DNA of 8,203 nt, taken from NCBI GenBank assembly GCA_945867755.1, contig CAMBJN010000057.1, positions 1 to 8,203 on the forward strand. The letters run 5' to 3'. Both the position numbers and the translations under genes were made by a program. Of this stretch, positions 5,318-8,203 are shown piece after piece; within the stretch, counting starts at the first letter, position 1; each line of letters starts with the position of its first letter. Origin of the DNA: Polynucleobacter meluiroseus. GTDB taxonomy: Bacteria; Pseudomonadota; Gammaproteobacteria; Burkholderiales; Burkholderiaceae. The notes under the pieces are model-generated. The model was not told the origin of the DNA, did no database searches, and saw only the letters and a list, made by a program, of their open reading frames with translations.

Positions 5318-7486
5318 ATGACGATGTTTAATAAAGTAGTAAAGAGTTTTCAATGGGGTTCACACACTGTTCGTATGGAAACTGGTGAGATTGCTCGCCA
5401 GGCAGGTGGTGCAGTTTTAGTTGATGTGGATGACACAGTGATTTTGGCAACAGTGGTTGGCGCAAAAAATGCCAAGCCAGGTCAAAACTTCTTCCCACTC
5501 ACAGTTGATTATTTAGAGAAGACATACGCTGCCGGCAAGATCCCTGGCGGTTTTTTTCGTCGTGAAGGTCGTCCTTCCGAAGGCGAAACATTGATTTCTC
5601 GTTTGATCGATCGCCCATTGCGTCCTTTGTTCCCAGAAGGTTTCTTGAACGAAGTGCAAGTAGTGATTCATGTGGTATCGATCAACCCTGACGTGCCTGC
5701 AGACATCCCTGCATTGATTGGTGCTTCAGCAGCTTTGGCTGTTTCAGGCATTCCATTCAGTGGTCCAGTGGGCGCCGCTCGCGTTGGTTATAAAGATGGC
5801 CAATACATGTTGAACCCAACACGCACTGAGCAAGCGACCAGTGAATTAGATTTGATTGTTGCTGGTACTCAAGCTGCTGTGTTGATGGTTGAGTCTGAGG
5901 CTTATCAGTTGTCAGAAGAGATCATGTTGGGCGCGGTTGTTTATGGTCATGAGCAAATGCAAACAGCGATCAATGCGATCAATGATTTAGTGCGCGAAGG
6001 CGGTAAGCCTGAGTGGGATTGGCAAGCAGCTCCTAAGAATGAGCCAATGATTGCTAAAGTGACTGCATTGGCTGAAGCTGGTTTGCGTGAAGCGTACCAA
6101 ATTCGTCAAAAGCAAGCTCGCACAAGCAAGTTGAAAGAAGTGACAAAAGATGTGATGACAAAATTGGCTGAAGCTGGTGAATTTGATGAAGTTGAAGCTA
6201 ACAACATCATGTTTGACATCGAAGCAAAGATTGTTCGTAGTCAGGTATTGAACGGTGAGCCACGCATTGACGGTCGTGATACACGCACTGTTCGTCCAAT
6301 TGAAATTCGTACGGGCGTATTGCCACGTACTCACGGTTCAGCATTGTTCACACGTGGTGAGACACAAGGTTTGGTGGTTGCAACTTTGGGCACAGCGCGC
6401 GATGAACAAATCATTGATGCTTTAGAAGGTGAGCAACGTGATCGTTTCATGTTCCACTACAACATGCCTCCGTTTGCCACTGGTGAAACAGGCCGTGTTG
6501 GTAGCCCAAAGCGTCGCGAAATCGGCCACGGTCGTTTAGCCAAGCGTGCTTTGATTCCAGTTTTACCAAGCGCAGAAGAGTTTGCATACAGCTTGCGTGT
6601 TGTTTCAGAAATCACTGAGTCAAATGGTTCATCTTCAATGGCTTCTGTTTGTGGCGGCTGTTTAGCGATGATGGATGCTGGTGTTCCTGTTAAGGCCCAC
6701 GTGGCTGGTGTAGCGATGGGCTTGATTTTGGATGGCAATCGTTTCGCTGTGTTGACAGACATTTTGGGTGATGAAGATCACTTGGGCGACATGGACTTTA
6801 AGGTGGCTGGTACATCAAACGGTATCACTGCATTGCAGATGGATATCAAAGTACAAGGTATTACCAAAGAGATCATGCAGGTTGCATTAGCTCAAGCCAA
6901 AGAAGGTCGTTTGCATATTTTGAGCAAGATGCAAGAGTCAATGAGTGGTGTTCGCACAGAGCTATCTGAGCACGCTCCGCGCATGGTGACAATCAAGATT
7001 CATCCAGACAAGATCCGTGAAGTGATCGGTAAGGGTGGCGCAACCATCCAGGCTTTGACAAAAGAAACTGGTACTAGCATTGATATCACTGATGACGGTC
7101 TTGTAACCATTGCTTCAACCAGTGCTGAAGGCATGGAAGAAGCCAAGCGTCGTATCGAAGGCATTACTGCTGAAGCTGAAGTAGGCAAGATCTACGAAGG
7201 CCCAGTTGTGAAGTTGCTTGAGTTTGGCGCATTGATCAACATTCTCCCAGGTAAAGATGGTTTATTGCATATTTCAGAAATTGCTAATGAGCGCGTGAAA
7301 GATGTGAAAGATTACTTGCAAGAAGGTCAAGTGGTGCGTGTTAAGTTATTGGCTGCTGATGAGCGCGGACGTTTGCGTTTGTCATTGAAGGCTGCATGTG
7401 CTGACGAAGGAACAAGCATTGCTCCTTTGAATGGCGCTGCTCCACAAGCTGATGTTGCGCCTGCAGATCAAGCTGAACAGCAATAA
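5318..7486 (+). CDS. pnp: Polyribonucleotide nucleotidyltransferase (PNPase)
   Basis: PNPase degrades RNA 3' to 5' using phosphate, as a trimer and often within an RNA degradosome. The 722 residues compare with 711 in E. coli. The order is: first RNase PH-like domain (about 12-145, with FFRREGRPSEGETLISRLID at 79-98); the all-helical linker domain (about 240-310); the second, catalytic RNase PH-like domain (about 320-540); a KH domain with IGKGG at 570-574; and an S1 domain (about 622-691). The catalytic core is intact: SPKRREIGHGRLAKR (396-410), ESNGSSSMASVCGG (434-447) and DILGDEDHLGDMDF (481-494). The tail after 695 is Ala/Gln-rich and probably disordered. Start chosen at MTMFNKVVKSF, the family N-terminus; an upstream ATG at 5288 would add ten residues. 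Hairpins in the leader suggest RNase III-dependent autoregulation. Confidence 0.98.
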   Translation: MTMFNKVVKSFQWGSHTVRMETGEIARQAGGAVLVDVDDTVILATVVGAKNAKPGQNFFPLTVDYLEKTYAAGKIPGGFFRREGRPSEGETLISRLIDRPLRPLFPEGFLNEVQVVIHVVSINPDVPADIPALIGASAALAVSGIPFSGPVGAARVGYKDGQYMLNPTRTEQATSELDLIVAGTQAAVLMVESEAYQLSEEIMLGAVVYGHEQMQTAINAINDLVREGGKPEWDWQAAPKNEPMIAKVTALAEAGLREAYQIRQKQARTSKLKEVTKDVMTKLAEAGEFDEVEANNIMFDIEAKIVRSQVLNGEPRIDGRDTRTVRPIEIRTGVLPRTHGSALFTRGETQGLVVATLGTARDEQIIDALEGEQRDRFMFHYNMPPFATGETGRVGSPKRREIGHGRLAKRALIPVLPSAEEFAYSLRVVSEITESNGSSSMASVCGGCLAMMDAGVPVKAHVAGVAMGLILDGNRFAVLTDILGDEDHLGDMDFKVAGTSNGITALQMDIKVQGITKEIMQVALAQAKEGRLHILSKMQESMSGVRTELSEHAPRMVTIKIHPDKIREVIGKGGATIQALTKETGTSIDITDDGLVTIASTSAEGMEEAKRRIEGITAEAEVGKIYEGPVVKLLEFGALINILPGKDGLLHISEIANERVKDVKDYLQEGQVVRVKLLAADERGRLRLSLKAACADEGTSIAPLNGAAPQADVAPADQAEQQ

Positions 7487-7516
7487 GCGCATTTAAAGTA
7501 AGCGAGCTAATACGGC

Positions 7517-8203
7517 ATGCGTGCTGTTGAAATCAGCCAATATGGTGGCCCTGAAGTTTTAAAGGCGGTGACAAGACCTGACTTGGTCTTGCCACTTCCT
7601 GGTTCTGGTCAGGTATTGATCAGGGTCAGAGCTGCGGGGGTTAACCGTCCTGATGTTTTACAACGTCAAGGTTTTTATCCTGTCCCTCCGGGCGGAACAG
7701 ATTTACCGGGTTTGGAATTGGCAGGTGAAATCATCGGTGGCGATATTGCACACCCTGATAATTTTTTTAGTTTGGAAGTGGGTAGTCGGGTTTGCGCTCT
7801 AGTGATTGGTGGTGCGTATGCGGAGTATTGCATTGCTCCATTGGCGCAATGTTTGCCAGCACCCAAAGGTTTCTCGGATGTTGAAGCTGCGAGTATTCCA
7901 GAAACATTCTTCACCGTCTGGAGCAACGTTTTTGATCGTGGTCGTTTGGGTTTAGATGGCCGAGGCAAAGAAGTTTTATTGGTTCATGGTGGTAGTAGTG
8001 GCATTGGTGTAACAGCCATTCAGTTGGTGACTGCTTTAGGTCATGATGTGCTTGTGACTGTGGGCAGTGATGAAAAAGCTGAGGCTTGCAGAGAACTGGG
8101 TGCTGTATTAGCGGTCAACTACCGTACCCAAGATTTTGTTGAAGAAGTTAAATCCTTTACAAATGGCAAAGGTGTCAACGTTGTTTTAGACATGGTGGCA
8201 GGA
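7517..8203 (+). CDS. Zinc-free quinone oxidoreductase of the medium-chain dehydrogenase family (PIG3/QOR-like), cut by the right window edge
   Basis: The frame is open from the ATG at 7517 to the window end: 229 codons of a family about 320-340 residues long. It belongs to the NAD(P)H:quinone oxidoreductase branch that lacks catalytic zinc. It has the N-terminal GroES-like fold with AGVNRPDVLQRQG (40-52), GGAYAEY (98-104) and IPETFFTVWSNVF (127-139). The nucleotide-binding motif HGGSSGIGVTAIQ (157-169) follows. The pattern resembles TP53I3/PIG3-type enzymes more than E. coli QorA, but the natural substrate is unknown. MRAVEISQYGGPEVL is a typical start; the Shine-Dalgarno is poor (only AGCGAG at 7501-7506). 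It begins 30 bases after pnp with no terminator between, so it is probably co-transcribed with pnp. Confidence 0.9.
   Translation, partial: MRAVEISQYGGPEVLKAVTRPDLVLPLPGSGQVLIRVRAAGVNRPDVLQRQGFYPVPPGGTDLPGLELAGEIIGGDIAHPDNFFSLEVGSRVCALVIGGAYAEYCIAPLAQCLPAPKGFSDVEAASIPETFFTVWSNVFDRGRLGLDGRGKEVLLVHGGSSGIGVTAIQLVTALGHDVLVTVGSDEKAEACRELGAVLAVNYRTQDFVEEVKSFTNGKGVNVVLDMVAG

Noticed and set aside
7675..7968. A 97-codon minus-strand frame opposite the quinone oxidoreductase
   Set aside because: It lies entirely antisense to a well-supported coding region and has no recognisable features.

Overview
The window looks like chromosomal core sequence from a low-to-moderate GC betaproteobacterium of the order Burkholderiales. 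The protein sequences and the gene order (ilvH-ilvC-psd-pssA-leuA, then rpsO-pnp and a zinc-free quinone oxidoreductase) fit a Polynucleobacter-like freshwater lineage best. The genus is inferred from recalled family sequences and gene order, because no search could be run. All genes are on the plus strand and intact, except the two cut by the window edges (ilvH at the left, the oxidoreductase at the right). There are no mobile elements, CRISPR arrays, tRNAs or rRNAs.

Layout. Positions 1-1338 hold the end of the acetolactate synthase regulatory subunit gene and ilvC (branched-chain amino acid synthesis). Positions 1393-2911 hold psd and pssA, two consecutive steps of phosphatidylethanolamine synthesis. 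Positions 2901-3091 form a compact regulatory region, followed by leuA (3092-4636), the first committed step of leucine synthesis. Positions 4637-4826 carry a 13-bp inverted repeat, a TATAAT box and a long 5' leader for rpsO (4827-5096). A 221-base spacer with three hairpins precedes pnp (5318-7486). The oxidoreductase gene starts 30 bases after pnp and runs off the end.

The most interesting element is the unannotated region before leuA. A 22-codon reading frame at 2938-3006 has five consecutive leucine codons (CTG CTG CTA CTT TTA) and two more leucines. It is followed by an intrinsic terminator (3033-3058). The 5' arm of that terminator can pair instead with a segment inside the leader peptide gene. 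This has every part of a classical ribosome-mediated leucine attenuator (leuL). The predicted promoter places the transcription start at or next to the A of the leader ATG, so the leader peptide may be made from a leaderless mRNA. The attenuator lets leuA respond to leucyl-tRNA supply independently of the upstream ilv and phospholipid genes.

The second point of interest is the rpsO-pnp spacer. It contains a long hairpin (5178-5233) in the place where other proteobacteria have the RNase III processing site through which PNPase controls its own synthesis.
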